DNA of 64,000 nt from an uncultured Methylocystaceae bacterium (GTDB lineage: Bacteria > Pseudomonadota > Alphaproteobacteria > Rhizobiales > Beijerinckiaceae). Location: assembly GCA_937870755.1 (NCBI GenBank), contig CALMZV010000050.1, positions 18,657-82,656 on the forward strand. Direction: 5' to 3'. Shown in pieces: positions 42,656 to 49,603 of the stretch; position 1 is the stretch's first letter; every line of letters begins with the position of its first letter. Position numbers and translations under genes: made by a program. Under the pieces are notes generated by a model. That model ran no database searches. It worked only from the letters and a program-made list of their open reading frames with translations, and had not been told where the DNA came from.

Positions 42656-43372
42656 ATGGCCCGCGCCTGCCTCGTTCCCATCGCGTTTTTCGCCCTCGTG
42701 TCCATGCACGCGCCGGCGCACGCCATCGTCGGCGCGAGCGAACCGGCCGCACGCGCCGGCGGCGTTATGGTGCTGGCGGCGGGGCGCGGCCGCGGCGGTT
42801 TCTGTTCCGGCGTGGCGCTTGCGCCACGCATCGTTCTCACAGCCGCCCATTGCGTGGGCGCCCCGCAGGCGACGCGCGTGCACTACCGCAATGGCGCGGG
42901 CGCGCCGGTGCTGATCGAAGTCGCGCGCATCGAACGCCATGCCGGATATCGCGCGAATGCGGTCTCCGCCCGCGCGCCCTCTGTCGATCTTGCGATGATC
43001 GAAACGCGCGACGCCTTGCCGGATGCAATGGCGCCGTCGGCGATCGGCGAAGCGCCGCGCACGATCGGCGCGACGCTCGAGATCGCCGGTTTCGGCGTCA
43101 TGCGCGAGGGTATGCCTGACACGTCCGGACAGTTCCGCAGCGCGACGCTGCGTCTGCGCGGCCCACTCTCCAATTTGCTGCTGTGGCTGGAGGGCGAGGC
43201 GGGGGCCTGCACCGGCGACTCCGGCGGACCGGTGTTCGCCGGCGGCGCGCTTGTCGCGATCACGGCTTTCGCGGAGGGCGGCGGCGGAAAGGCGTGCGGC
43301 AAGCTCACGCAAGCCGTTCGTCTGGCCCCACACCGCGCCTGGATCGAAAGCGTGATCGCGCGCTGGCGCTGA
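42656..43372 (+). CDS. Secreted trypsin-like (S1) serine protease on the opposite strand inside the GTA cluster
   Basis: A 238-residue exported protease. Signal peptide MARACLVPIAFFALVSMHAP, cleaved near AHA; the mature N-terminus would be IVGASEP, like activated trypsin. The triad is visible: His in IVLTAAHCVG, Asp in PSVDLAMIET, Ser in ACTGDSGGPVF. It runs against the surrounding genes, between the major capsid and the connector, and converges on the capsid gene with five bases between stops. ATG 42656 is chosen; the frame opens with a TTG at 42623. Role unknown; it may be a passenger or may act on the envelope during release. Confidence 0.85.
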   Translation: MARACLVPIAFFALVSMHAPAHAIVGASEPAARAGGVMVLAAGRGRGGFCSGVALAPRIVLTAAHCVGAPQATRVHYRNGAGAPVLIEVARIERHAGYRANAVSARAPSVDLAMIETRDALPDAMAPSAIGEAPRTIGATLEIAGFGVMREGMPDTSGQFRSATLRLRGPLSNLLLWLEGEAGACTGDSGGPVFAGGALVAITAFAEGGGGKACGKLTQAVRLAPHRAWIESVIARWR

Positions 43373-43377
43373 ACGGC

Positions 43378-44625
43378 TTACGCCGTGCCGAACTTCATGA
43401 GCTTGATGGCGTCGTAGTCCTGCACGCCGCCGCCCACGCGCTTGGTGGTGTAGAACAGCACATAGGGCTTTGCGGAATAGGGATCGCGCAGAACGCGCAC
43501 GCCGACACGGTCGACCACGACATAGCCGCGCTGGAAATCGCCGAACGCAATCGAATAGGAGTCGGCCGCGATGTCCGGCATGTCCTCGGCTTCGACGACG
43601 GGAAAATTCATCAGCGTGGCTTCTCCGCCGAGCGTCGCGGGCGGCGCCCAGAGATACTCGCCGGTGGTCGCCTTGAACTTGCGAATGGCGGCCTGCGTCT
43701 TGCGATTCATCACGAACCGCGCGTTCTGCCGGTAACCGGCCTTCAACGCATACGCGAGATCAACCAGCGCATCGGACGGGTTGGACGCGGCGAACGCGCC
43801 CGCGGCGCCGGAGACGACGTAGGCGATCTTGCCGTGCGACCAGGCGGCCTGCGTGGACTTGGTGTACGAAAGGAAGCCGGTCGGCTTGTTGACGCCGTTT
43901 CCGTTGATGAAAGCGGCGGCCTCCTGTTCGGCGAACACCACGCTCACCTCGTCGGCGATCCACTGTTCGATGTCGACCACCGCGTCGTCGAGCAGCGTTT
44001 GCGTCGCCGCCGGCATGGCGTACAGCTCCATCGCGGGGAACGTCATGTCGGCGATCTGCTGGTTGCCGGTCTGGGGCCGCGGGTCGGTTTCAGCCACCCA
44101 GCCGGACGCCGGCCCGCCGGTCGAAAACGCGCGGCGCAGCGATGCGCCGGAAATTTCGCGCACGCTGGCGATGGCGCGGATGGGCGACATGGTTGACATG
44201 CGGCGCAGAATTTCGCGCTCCGCCGGCACCGGCACGAGATAGCCGCCGTCGGGACCGGAGCCGGCGGACATCGCCTTCTGCTCCATCGCCTTCAGACCGG
44301 CGGCTTCGCCGGCGCGCATGTAGAGGCCGAACGCGCCCTTGTGTTGCAGGCCGATCGCATCGCTTTCGACGCCGCCGCCCAGTCGCGGGCGCGCGGAGTT
44401 GAGCGCGAAACGATCGAGTTTCGATTTTGTCTCGTCGAGCGCGCGGTCGATGCGCGCGAGCTTCTCCTCGGTCACGACATCCGACGACATACGGCTCTCG
44501 AGCTGGGCGAGCCGTTCGTCGTTGGTCTCGCGAAAGGCGGCGAAGGCGCGGTGCAGTTCATCGAACGCCGCGTCTGGATTGGCGATGGACTTGTTTTCGA
44601 GCTTACCGGTTTCAAGCGCCGTCAT
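43378..44625 (-). CDS. HK97-fold major capsid protein (RcGTA g5 counterpart)
   Basis: A 415-residue capsid precursor. The N-terminal about 110 residues are a charged coiled coil (FDELHRAFAAFRETNDERLA, IDRALDETKSKLDRFAL), the scaffolding delta domain removed by the prohead protease. The capsid fold follows: GPDGGYLVPVPAEREILRRM, PATQTLLDDAVVDIEQWI-type E-loop region, and C-terminal QRGYVVVDRVGVRVLRDPYS. ATG 44625 has GAGAGG seven bases upstream. It lies downstream of the protease gene g4. Confidence 0.92.
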   Translation of the reverse strand: MTALETGKLENKSIANPDAAFDELHRAFAAFRETNDERLAQLESRMSSDVVTEEKLARIDRALDETKSKLDRFALNSARPRLGGGVESDAIGLQHKGAFGLYMRAGEAAGLKAMEQKAMSAGSGPDGGYLVPVPAEREILRRMSTMSPIRAIASVREISGASLRRAFSTGGPASGWVAETDPRPQTGNQQIADMTFPAMELYAMPAATQTLLDDAVVDIEQWIADEVSVVFAEQEAAAFINGNGVNKPTGFLSYTKSTQAAWSHGKIAYVVSGAAGAFAASNPSDALVDLAYALKAGYRQNARFVMNRKTQAAIRKFKATTGEYLWAPPATLGGEATLMNFPVVEAEDMPDIAADSYSIAFGDFQRGYVVVDRVGVRVLRDPYSAKPYVLFYTTKRVGGGVQDYDAIKLMKFGTA

Positions 44626-44748
44626 GGCGAACCTCTCGGTTGGAGTTTTGGGTGTGTTGCGCCGTCGCATGGGTCGAGCCCCGCGTTCGACGGCTGCGAC
44701 GCGGGCGCGCGCATCGGGACGATGCGTGCGGAACTGGCGAGGGCGACG

Positions 44749-45336
44749 CTAACGCGCGTCGTCGACCCTCGAAATCTCCGACAGAACGTCGCACGCCGCC
44801 TGGTTCCAGCGGGCGCGCAATGCGCCAGGCGCGCGCGCCTTGGCGTATTCGGCGGCGATCACCCGCGCCTGCGGCAGCATGGGAAAGGTGACGAGCGAGA
44901 TCTCCCACAGGTCGAGCTTGTGGAGTTTGCGCAATCCTGTCTTCGGATCGCGCACGGACCGTTGCGTTCGGAAACCGATGGAAAGGCCGTCGACGGCGCT
45001 CTCCTTCATCAGCGCGAGAATTTCGCGCGCGCGGGCGACCGCCAGATTGAGGCGTCCGCGCACCTTCAGGCCGCGCGCATCCTCGACGATCGACTGCCAG
45101 GCGCCGACCGGCTCGCGCGGGTCGTGCTGCCACAGCAGCCTGACGCCGGCCGCGCCGCGCCGCGCGAGGCTTTCGGCGAAGGCGCCCGGCATCACAACGT
45201 CGCGGCCAAGGTCGGCGACGTTGAAGAGGCTCGCATAGCCTTCGAACAGGCCGGTCGGCGACACTTTGGCCAGCGTCAACGGCGCGCGTTTGATCTCCGG
45301 CGCGACATACGTCGCCCGGTCGAGCAGGATCTGCAT
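44749..45336 (-). CDS. HK97-type prohead protease (RcGTA g4 counterpart)
   Basis: A 195-residue serine protease of family U35/S78 that matures the capsid. The fold markers are FEGYASLFNVADLGRDVVMP, catalytic His in LLWQHDPREPVG (about residue 70), Ser in VDGLSIGFRTQ (about 117), and LWEISLVTFPMLPQA. The length is near the family norm. It lies between the small genes after the portal and the capsid gene. Confidence 0.9.
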   Translation of the reverse strand: MQILLDRATYVAPEIKRAPLTLAKVSPTGLFEGYASLFNVADLGRDVVMPGAFAESLARRGAAGVRLLWQHDPREPVGAWQSIVEDARGLKVRGRLNLAVARAREILALMKESAVDGLSIGFRTQRSVRDPKTGLRKLHKLDLWEISLVTFPMLPQARVIAAEYAKARAPGALRARWNQAACDVLSEISRVDDAR

Positions 45337-45351
45337 GGATGTCCTTTGCGT

Positions 45352-45522
45352 TCAGGGCTTCTGGCGAACGGCGCCGTGGGCGGCCGGCGCGCCGCCGCGC
45401 GGCGGCGCAAGGCGTGCGAGCACGCGCGTGAAGGTTCGGAACACTTCGTCCGGATCTTTGCTGCGCGGGGTCGCACGCACGCCGAGAAGCCGCGAGAGCA
45501 AGGTTTCGTTCCTGCGCATCAT
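45352..45522 (-). CDS. Small GTA-cluster protein of unknown function, 56 residues
   Basis: A short basic protein: MMRRNETLLSRLLGVRATPR, then DPDEVFRTFTRVLARLAPPR and a Pro/Ala-rich end. Two successive ATGs overlap the stop codon of the preceding small gene, with GGAAAAGA just upstream, so translation is coupled. I do not recognise a family. It lies between the portal and the prohead protease, where GTA clusters often carry one or two small genes. Confidence 0.6.
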   Translation of the reverse strand: MMRRNETLLSRLLGVRATPRSKDPDEVFRTFTRVLARLAPPRGGAPAAHGAVRQKP

Positions 45523-45704
45523 TCTTTTCCGAAACGGCGATTGAAACGGGCCAGTTCGCGCACGAAGGCGTCGAACCTGTGATTGGCGCGCACCAGTTCG
45601 CGCAAGGCGAACCCGAGAAAGGCCGAGGCGCCGCTCGCCCAAAGAAACAGGGCCAGATGCGCCAGGTCGCCGCGGTCGGCGACGATTTTGGTCAGGTCGC
45701 TCAT
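45519..45704 (-). CDS. Small GTA-cluster membrane-like protein, 61 residues (position of g3.5)
   Basis: A 61-residue protein: MSDLTKIVADRGDLAHLALF, LWASGASAFLGFALRELV (one hydrophobic segment, about residues 15-34), then a basic helix VRANHRFDAFVRELARFNRR. The ATG overlaps the portal stop (ATGA). Its place right after the portal matches the small open reading frame g3.5 of RcGTA, whose role is unclear. No enzyme motif is present. Confidence 0.68.
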   Translation of the reverse strand: MSDLTKIVADRGDLAHLALFLWASGASAFLGFALRELVRANHRFDAFVRELARFNRRFGKE

Positions 45705-46918
45705 GGCTGTCCGCGCGTCGCGCCGTTGTCGGTCCGCTCGGGCGGCGCTTTCGGCCCGTATCCGAGCGCCTCGCGTTTCTCATCGTCGGTCAGGAAATCC
45801 GCGGCGCCGACGCGCGTCCATTCGGCGGCCCGTTCGCTTGCGAGCGCATCGATTCGATCGAGATCGTAATCGAACCGCAGTTCGCCCCAGGCGGGGCGCA
45901 GCCAAAGCTCCATCGCCTTCTGCACTCGCGCGAGCATGGGGATGACCGCGCCGCGCCAGAACGCCCGATTGGCTTCGGCATAGTTTGCGTGCGTGTTGTC
46001 GCCAGGCAGGCCCAGCACCAGCGGCGGCACGCCGAAGCACAGCGCGATCTCGCGCGCGGCCGCGGCTTTCGCCTCGATGAAATCCATGTCCTTGGGCGTC
46101 AGCGAGAGCGCCTTCCAGTCGAGCCCGCCGTCCAGCAGCAACGGCCGGCCGGCGTTCGCATGGCCGGAGAAGTTTTCGTCGAGCTCCTGTTTCAGACGAT
46201 CAAACTGCGCATCCGTCATCTGCGCGCCGTCGCCGCCGCCGTAGACCAGCGCGCCGGACGGCCGCGCCGCGTTGTCGAGCAGCGCCTTGTTCCAGAAGCC
46301 CGCCGCGTTGTGCGTGTCGAGCGCCATCTGGGCGGCCGCCAGCGGCGGCATGCCGTAGTGGTCGTCGAGCGGATGGTTGAGTTTCAGATGCAGGATCGGC
46401 TCCACGCCTTCGCCGCGCAGGACGTAGCGCACACGCTCGGCGCCGAACGCATATTCGTAAGCTTCCGGCCAGCCGTTGGGACCGGGCGCGACGCTCATGC
46501 GGTCCGCGCGCAGATTGTGAATCTCGCGTACGGCCCCGTCGATGTCGCTCGCCTCCAGATAGGCGTTGCCGAACAGCAGCAGATTTGTGACGACGCCCTC
46601 CACCAGATCCACGCGCGTCTGCGCCGGGTTCGGCCGCTCGACCAGATCGAGCAGCGGATGGGCTTCGATTTCGTTGCGCCCCTCGTAGAGGCGCCAGGGG
46701 ATGGAGGCCGCGCTTTCGGCCACCATGCGCACGCAGCGGTGCACGATGGCGTTGCGTTCGTAGCCCGCGCGCGTCAGCGCGGCATGGTTGCGCGGCGTCC
46801 AGCGTGGCGCTCCAGGGGAATGCAACGCCACGAGGGCGCCGGCGCGCGAGCGCTTTTCTTCACGGTCGAGCACGCGCGCGGGCGCGCCCGCGCCAAACAG
46901 GCGGGAGAGAAACGACAT
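45701..46918 (-). CDS. Phage/GTA portal protein (RcGTA g3 counterpart)
   Basis: A 405-residue HK97-type portal. Markers are AIVHRCVRMVAESAASIPWR, HPLLDLVERPNPAQTRVDLV, LLLFGNAYLEASDIDG, GVPPLVLGLPGDNTHANYAE and ALGYGPKAPP near the end. It forms the dodecameric channel at the capsid vertex. ATG 46918 has AAAGG about seven bases upstream; the much longer frame upstream is antisense or out-of-frame shadow of the terminase gene. The gene begins 26 bases after the terminase stop. Confidence 0.92.
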   Translation of the reverse strand: MSFLSRLFGAGAPARVLDREEKRSRAGALVALHSPGAPRWTPRNHAALTRAGYERNAIVHRCVRMVAESAASIPWRLYEGRNEIEAHPLLDLVERPNPAQTRVDLVEGVVTNLLLFGNAYLEASDIDGAVREIHNLRADRMSVAPGPNGWPEAYEYAFGAERVRYVLRGEGVEPILHLKLNHPLDDHYGMPPLAAAQMALDTHNAAGFWNKALLDNAARPSGALVYGGGDGAQMTDAQFDRLKQELDENFSGHANAGRPLLLDGGLDWKALSLTPKDMDFIEAKAAAAREIALCFGVPPLVLGLPGDNTHANYAEANRAFWRGAVIPMLARVQKAMELWLRPAWGELRFDYDLDRIDALASERAAEWTRVGAADFLTDDEKREALGYGPKAPPERTDNGATRGQP

Positions 46919-46944
46919 GGGAGACCTTTGCGAACGAGACATGT

Positions 46945-48276
46945 TCAAAGCCGCCGCAGGCGCGGCTCGAGGCCGCGTTTGCGTAGCGCCAGATGCGCGA
47001 TCGCCCATACCAGCGCGTCCATCCGGTCGGGGCTGGCGCCGCCCGCAAGACCGTCCGGACCGAAGGCGCACATTTCGTCCTCGAGTTCCGGAAAGGCGCC
47101 GACATGGCGCACCCTGCCCTGCTCGTAGAGCAAGGCGACGGGCGAAGCGCGCAGATATTTGGAACGCGTGGCGCGCACCGCGCGTACGGGAATCGCGGGA
47201 TCGGCTTCCGCGATCACCGCGCTCACCATGTCGCCGCCCTGATTGACCTCCACCACGAGCGCGTCGGCCTCGTATTGGCGATAGAGCGCGGCGCAGCGCG
47301 CGGCCCATTCGGCGGGGCGCGCGGCAGCCAGCGTCGCGTCGGCGAGCACGTAGACGCGATCGTCGGCGTCGACGCCAGCCACGACGATGCCGCAGCGATC
47401 GGCGCGATTGTGGGACGCGGCGGGCGGGTCGACCGCCACGACCACTTCGCGCAGCGGCGGCGCCTCCGACGCGCGCGCCTGTTCCAGCATCGCGCGAGAC
47501 CAGAGCGCGTCGGCGCGCTCCTCTACGATCGCGCCGTCGATTTCCTGGCGCCCCAGCCGCGTGCCGCCGTAGCGTTCCTCGATCGCAGCAAGAAACGCCG
47601 CCGGAAGATTGCGCGCATTGGCGCGGGTGGAGGCGCGGGTGACCACGTGGGTCGGATCGGCCATCAGCTTTTTCAGCAGCGCCATCGGGCGCGGCGTCGT
47701 CGTCACGAGCGCACGCGGCCAATCGCCGAGGCGAAGCCCGAATTGCAACATGTCCCACGTCTCCTGCGCGTAGCGCCATTTGGCGAGTTCGTCGCACCAT
47801 GCGGCTGCGAATTGCGGGCCGCGCAAACTTTCCGGGTCGTCCGCGGAAAACACCTGCGCGATGGCGCCGTTGCGCCATGTGAGGCGCCGGCGCGAAACCT
47901 CCCATGTGGGGCGGTCCCATTTGCCATGCGCGGCCAGCACGCCCGACACGCCTTCCACCATCACGTCGCGCGCATCCGCCCACGTTTCGCCGACCAGCGC
48001 GATGCGCGCGACCGGCGCATCGGCGAAATCGGAAAGTCCCAGCGCAAGGCCGCGCACCCATTCCCCGCCCGCGCGCGTCTTGCCTGCGCCGCGCCCGCCG
48101 ACGAACGCCCAGGCGCGCCAGCGCGCCCCGTTTGGCGCCCGCTGCGGCGGCAGTTGCTCGGTGCGCGCGTACGTGTCGAAGAAGGACAGAAACGCCTCGA
48201 TCTGACGCGCGGAAAAATCTTCAAGAAGGGTCGGCAACAGCCCGTTGCTGGCGCAGAAGATCAATCCGTCTTGCAA
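46945..48276 (-). CDS. GTA large terminase (RcGTA g2 counterpart)
   Basis: A packaging ATPase/nuclease of about 443 residues. Walker A is FVGGRGAGKTRAGGEW, Walker B FAAAWCDELAKW, the coupling motif VTTTPRPMALLK, and the nuclease acidic residues are in VVVAVDPP, LVVEVNQGGDMV and PDRMDALVWA. The start is uncertain: the frame is open to 48336, inside the small-terminase gene. I use TTG 48276; TTG 48264 or ATG 48324 are alternatives. It drives headful packaging of host DNA fragments in GTAs. Confidence 0.9.
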   Translation of the reverse strand: MQDGLIFCASNGLLPTLLEDFSARQIEAFLSFFDTYARTEQLPPQRAPNGARWRAWAFVGGRGAGKTRAGGEWVRGLALGLSDFADAPVARIALVGETWADARDVMVEGVSGVLAAHGKWDRPTWEVSRRRLTWRNGAIAQVFSADDPESLRGPQFAAAWCDELAKWRYAQETWDMLQFGLRLGDWPRALVTTTPRPMALLKKLMADPTHVVTRASTRANARNLPAAFLAAIEERYGGTRLGRQEIDGAIVEERADALWSRAMLEQARASEAPPLREVVVAVDPPAASHNRADRCGIVVAGVDADDRVYVLADATLAAARPAEWAARCAALYRQYEADALVVEVNQGGDMVSAVIAEADPAIPVRAVRATRSKYLRASPVALLYEQGRVRHVGAFPELEDEMCAFGPDGLAGGASPDRMDALVWAIAHLALRKRGLEPRLRRL

Positions 48277-48796
48277 GCTCGCGCCGCAATTCGGCAAGGT
48301 CGAGCGGGCCAGCGTTCTCGTCATCCGCGTGTCCACCGTCCTTTTCGTTTTCCAGACCGCGCAGCACCGAGAGCGTGCGCGCGAGAGAGTTGAGCGTGCG
48401 GGCGTTGGCGTCGGCGGCGTCGGGCTCGCCGGAGCGGGCGCGCAACGACGCGATCTCGGCCTCCAGCACGTGGCGCACGGCGCCGATCAGCGTCTGCGTG
48501 TCGGCCGGGCGCGGCGCCGGCGCCATGGCGGCGGGCGAAGCCGGCGCGGTCGTCGCCTTGCCCGCGGCGGGCGCGCGCGCGCTCTTGCCCCGCGCGTTCT
48601 TGCCCCGCGTGCTTTTTCCCTGCGCGTTTTTGCCTCGAGGCTTGCGCGTCCAGCCCCATTTCCTGGCGCGCCAGCGCAGCGCGCTTTCGGTCAGTCCGAG
48701 GAGAGCGGCGGTCGCTGCGATGCTCGCCGCGCCGGATTCATAGAGATGCTTCGCCTGCGCCAGATCGCCGGCGGGCGGTTCTGCGATGTTCGTCAT
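48221..48796 (-). CDS. Putative GTA small terminase (RcGTA g1 counterpart)
   Basis: A 191-residue protein at the head of the cluster. The N-terminus has a helix-turn-helix-like segment (DLAQAKHLYESGAASIAATA, LLGLTESALRWRARKWGW). A strongly basic low-complexity linker of four 5-residue units (KNAQG, KSTRG, KNARG, KSARA type) follows, then a Pro/Ala stretch, and a helical C-terminus (QTLIGAVRHVLEAEIASLRA). HTH plus a basic linker and coiled coil suits a small terminase that hands DNA to the large subunit. The end overlaps the large-terminase gene. ATG 48796 is chosen though its ribosome site is weak. Confidence 0.78.
   Translation of the reverse strand: MTNIAEPPAGDLAQAKHLYESGAASIAATAALLGLTESALRWRARKWGWTRKPRGKNAQGKSTRGKNARGKSARAPAAGKATTAPASPAAMAPAPRPADTQTLIGAVRHVLEAEIASLRARSGEPDAADANARTLNSLARTLSVLRGLENEKDGGHADDENAGPLDLAELRRELARRIDLLRQQRAVADPS
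48582..48641. repeat. Four tandem 15-bp units inside the small terminase gene
   Basis: Four imperfect 15-base units (48582-48596, 48597-48611, 48612-48626, 48627-48641) encode a basic Gly-Lys-Ser/Asn-Ala/Thr-Arg linker on the minus strand. The units keep the reading frame, so changes in copy number would alter linker length without breaking the protein. Confidence 0.75.
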
Positions 48797-48917
48797 GTGA
48801 GACCGGAAAGGCGCCGCGCGGCGAAGCGGTCGGGATGCGCCGTCCCGCCCGGGCATCGCCCGAACGGGCGACCCGCGCCCGCCCCGCCGCCGAAGCGCTA
48901 TTGTGGAGAGTGAACGA

Positions 48918-48946
48918 ACCCTAGCCGATCAGCGTCACGCTGTCAA
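48918..48946 (-). promoter_or_regulatory. Promoter-like sequence of the GTA cluster with a palindrome in the spacer
   Basis: On the minus strand there is a consensus -35 TTGACA (48941-48946), a 17-base spacer and a -10-like TAGGGT (48918-48923), 122 bases upstream of the chosen g1 start. The spacer contains the perfect 11-bp palindrome AGCGTCACGCT (48931-48941), which would sit between the two sigma-factor boxes and is a plausible repressor site. It lies right after the stop of the YcgN-like gene, so it should serve the GTA genes only. The promoter call is by eye. Confidence 0.6.
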
Positions 48947-48957
48947 GGACTATTTTC

Positions 48958-49485
48958 TTATTTTGGGTTTTTTGTCTGCGCGCCACGCGCCGACGGTCGC
49001 TTCGCCCCGGCCGGCCAGCGGCCGGGCCAGGCGACGACGTGGTCCATCAACGCGTCGTCCTCCACATCGCCTTCCACCGCTTTCACCCGGCCGCGCACGG
49101 AAACGCCGGCCTTGTGCACGCTGTCGGGATCGCCCGAGACGAGCGGGTGCCAGTCGGGCAGGTCGCGGCCGATGCGCCGCAGCCGGTAGGCGCAGGTCGG
49201 CGGCAGCCAGGGAATGTCGTCGAGCGTGGCCAGATCGAGTTTCATGCAATCGGGCACTTTCTTCTGCCGGCGCGGATAGTCCCGGCAGCGACAGGCCCCG
49301 CAATCGAGCAGTTTGCAGGCGATGTCGGTGAAATAGATGCGGCCTGTGTCCTCGTCTTCCAGCTTCACCAGGCAGCACCGACCGCAGCCGTCGCACAGGG
49401 CCTCCCACTCGGCGCGCGTCAACTCCTCCAGCGGCTTGCGCCAGAAGGGCTCGGCCGCCGCGGCCTTCTTCTTCGACTGATCCAT
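48958..49485 (-). CDS. YcgN/YkgJ-family cysteine cluster protein
   Basis: A 175-residue cytosolic protein with the UPF0260/YcgN pattern. Near the N-terminus is [20 protein letters not shown] followed by [16 protein letters not shown], then [20 protein letters not shown], and [20 protein letters not shown] with [11 protein letters not shown]. The eight or more conserved cysteines are expected to bind an Fe-S cluster or zinc. The function is not known. It is divergent from the penicillin-binding protein gene and ends just before the GTA promoter region. Confidence 0.87.
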   Translation of the reverse strand: MDQSKKKAAAAEPFWRKPLEELTRAEWEALCDGCGRCCLVKLEDEDTGRIYFTDIACKLLDCGACRCRDYPRRQKKVPDCMKLDLATLDDIPWLPPTCAYRLRRIGRDLPDWHPLVSGDPDSVHKAGVSVRGRVKAVEGDVEDDALMDHVVAWPGRWPAGAKRPSARGAQTKNPK

Positions 49486-49603
49486 TTTAAGACATTATCC
49501 GGGGGCATGGTCCGTGCAAACAGGCGCGGGCGCGCGCTGCGCGTTGCGCCGGCGCGCAGGTGGTTTACAAAGTCTCAATCCAGCGGAAGGGGAGGCCCGG
49601 CGC

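Noticed and set aside
30299..48946. Interpreting the structural cluster as an intact prophage
   Set aside because: No integrase, repressor, replication or attachment sites were found, the gene set and order are those of RcGTA, and the flanks are ordinary chromosomal genes.
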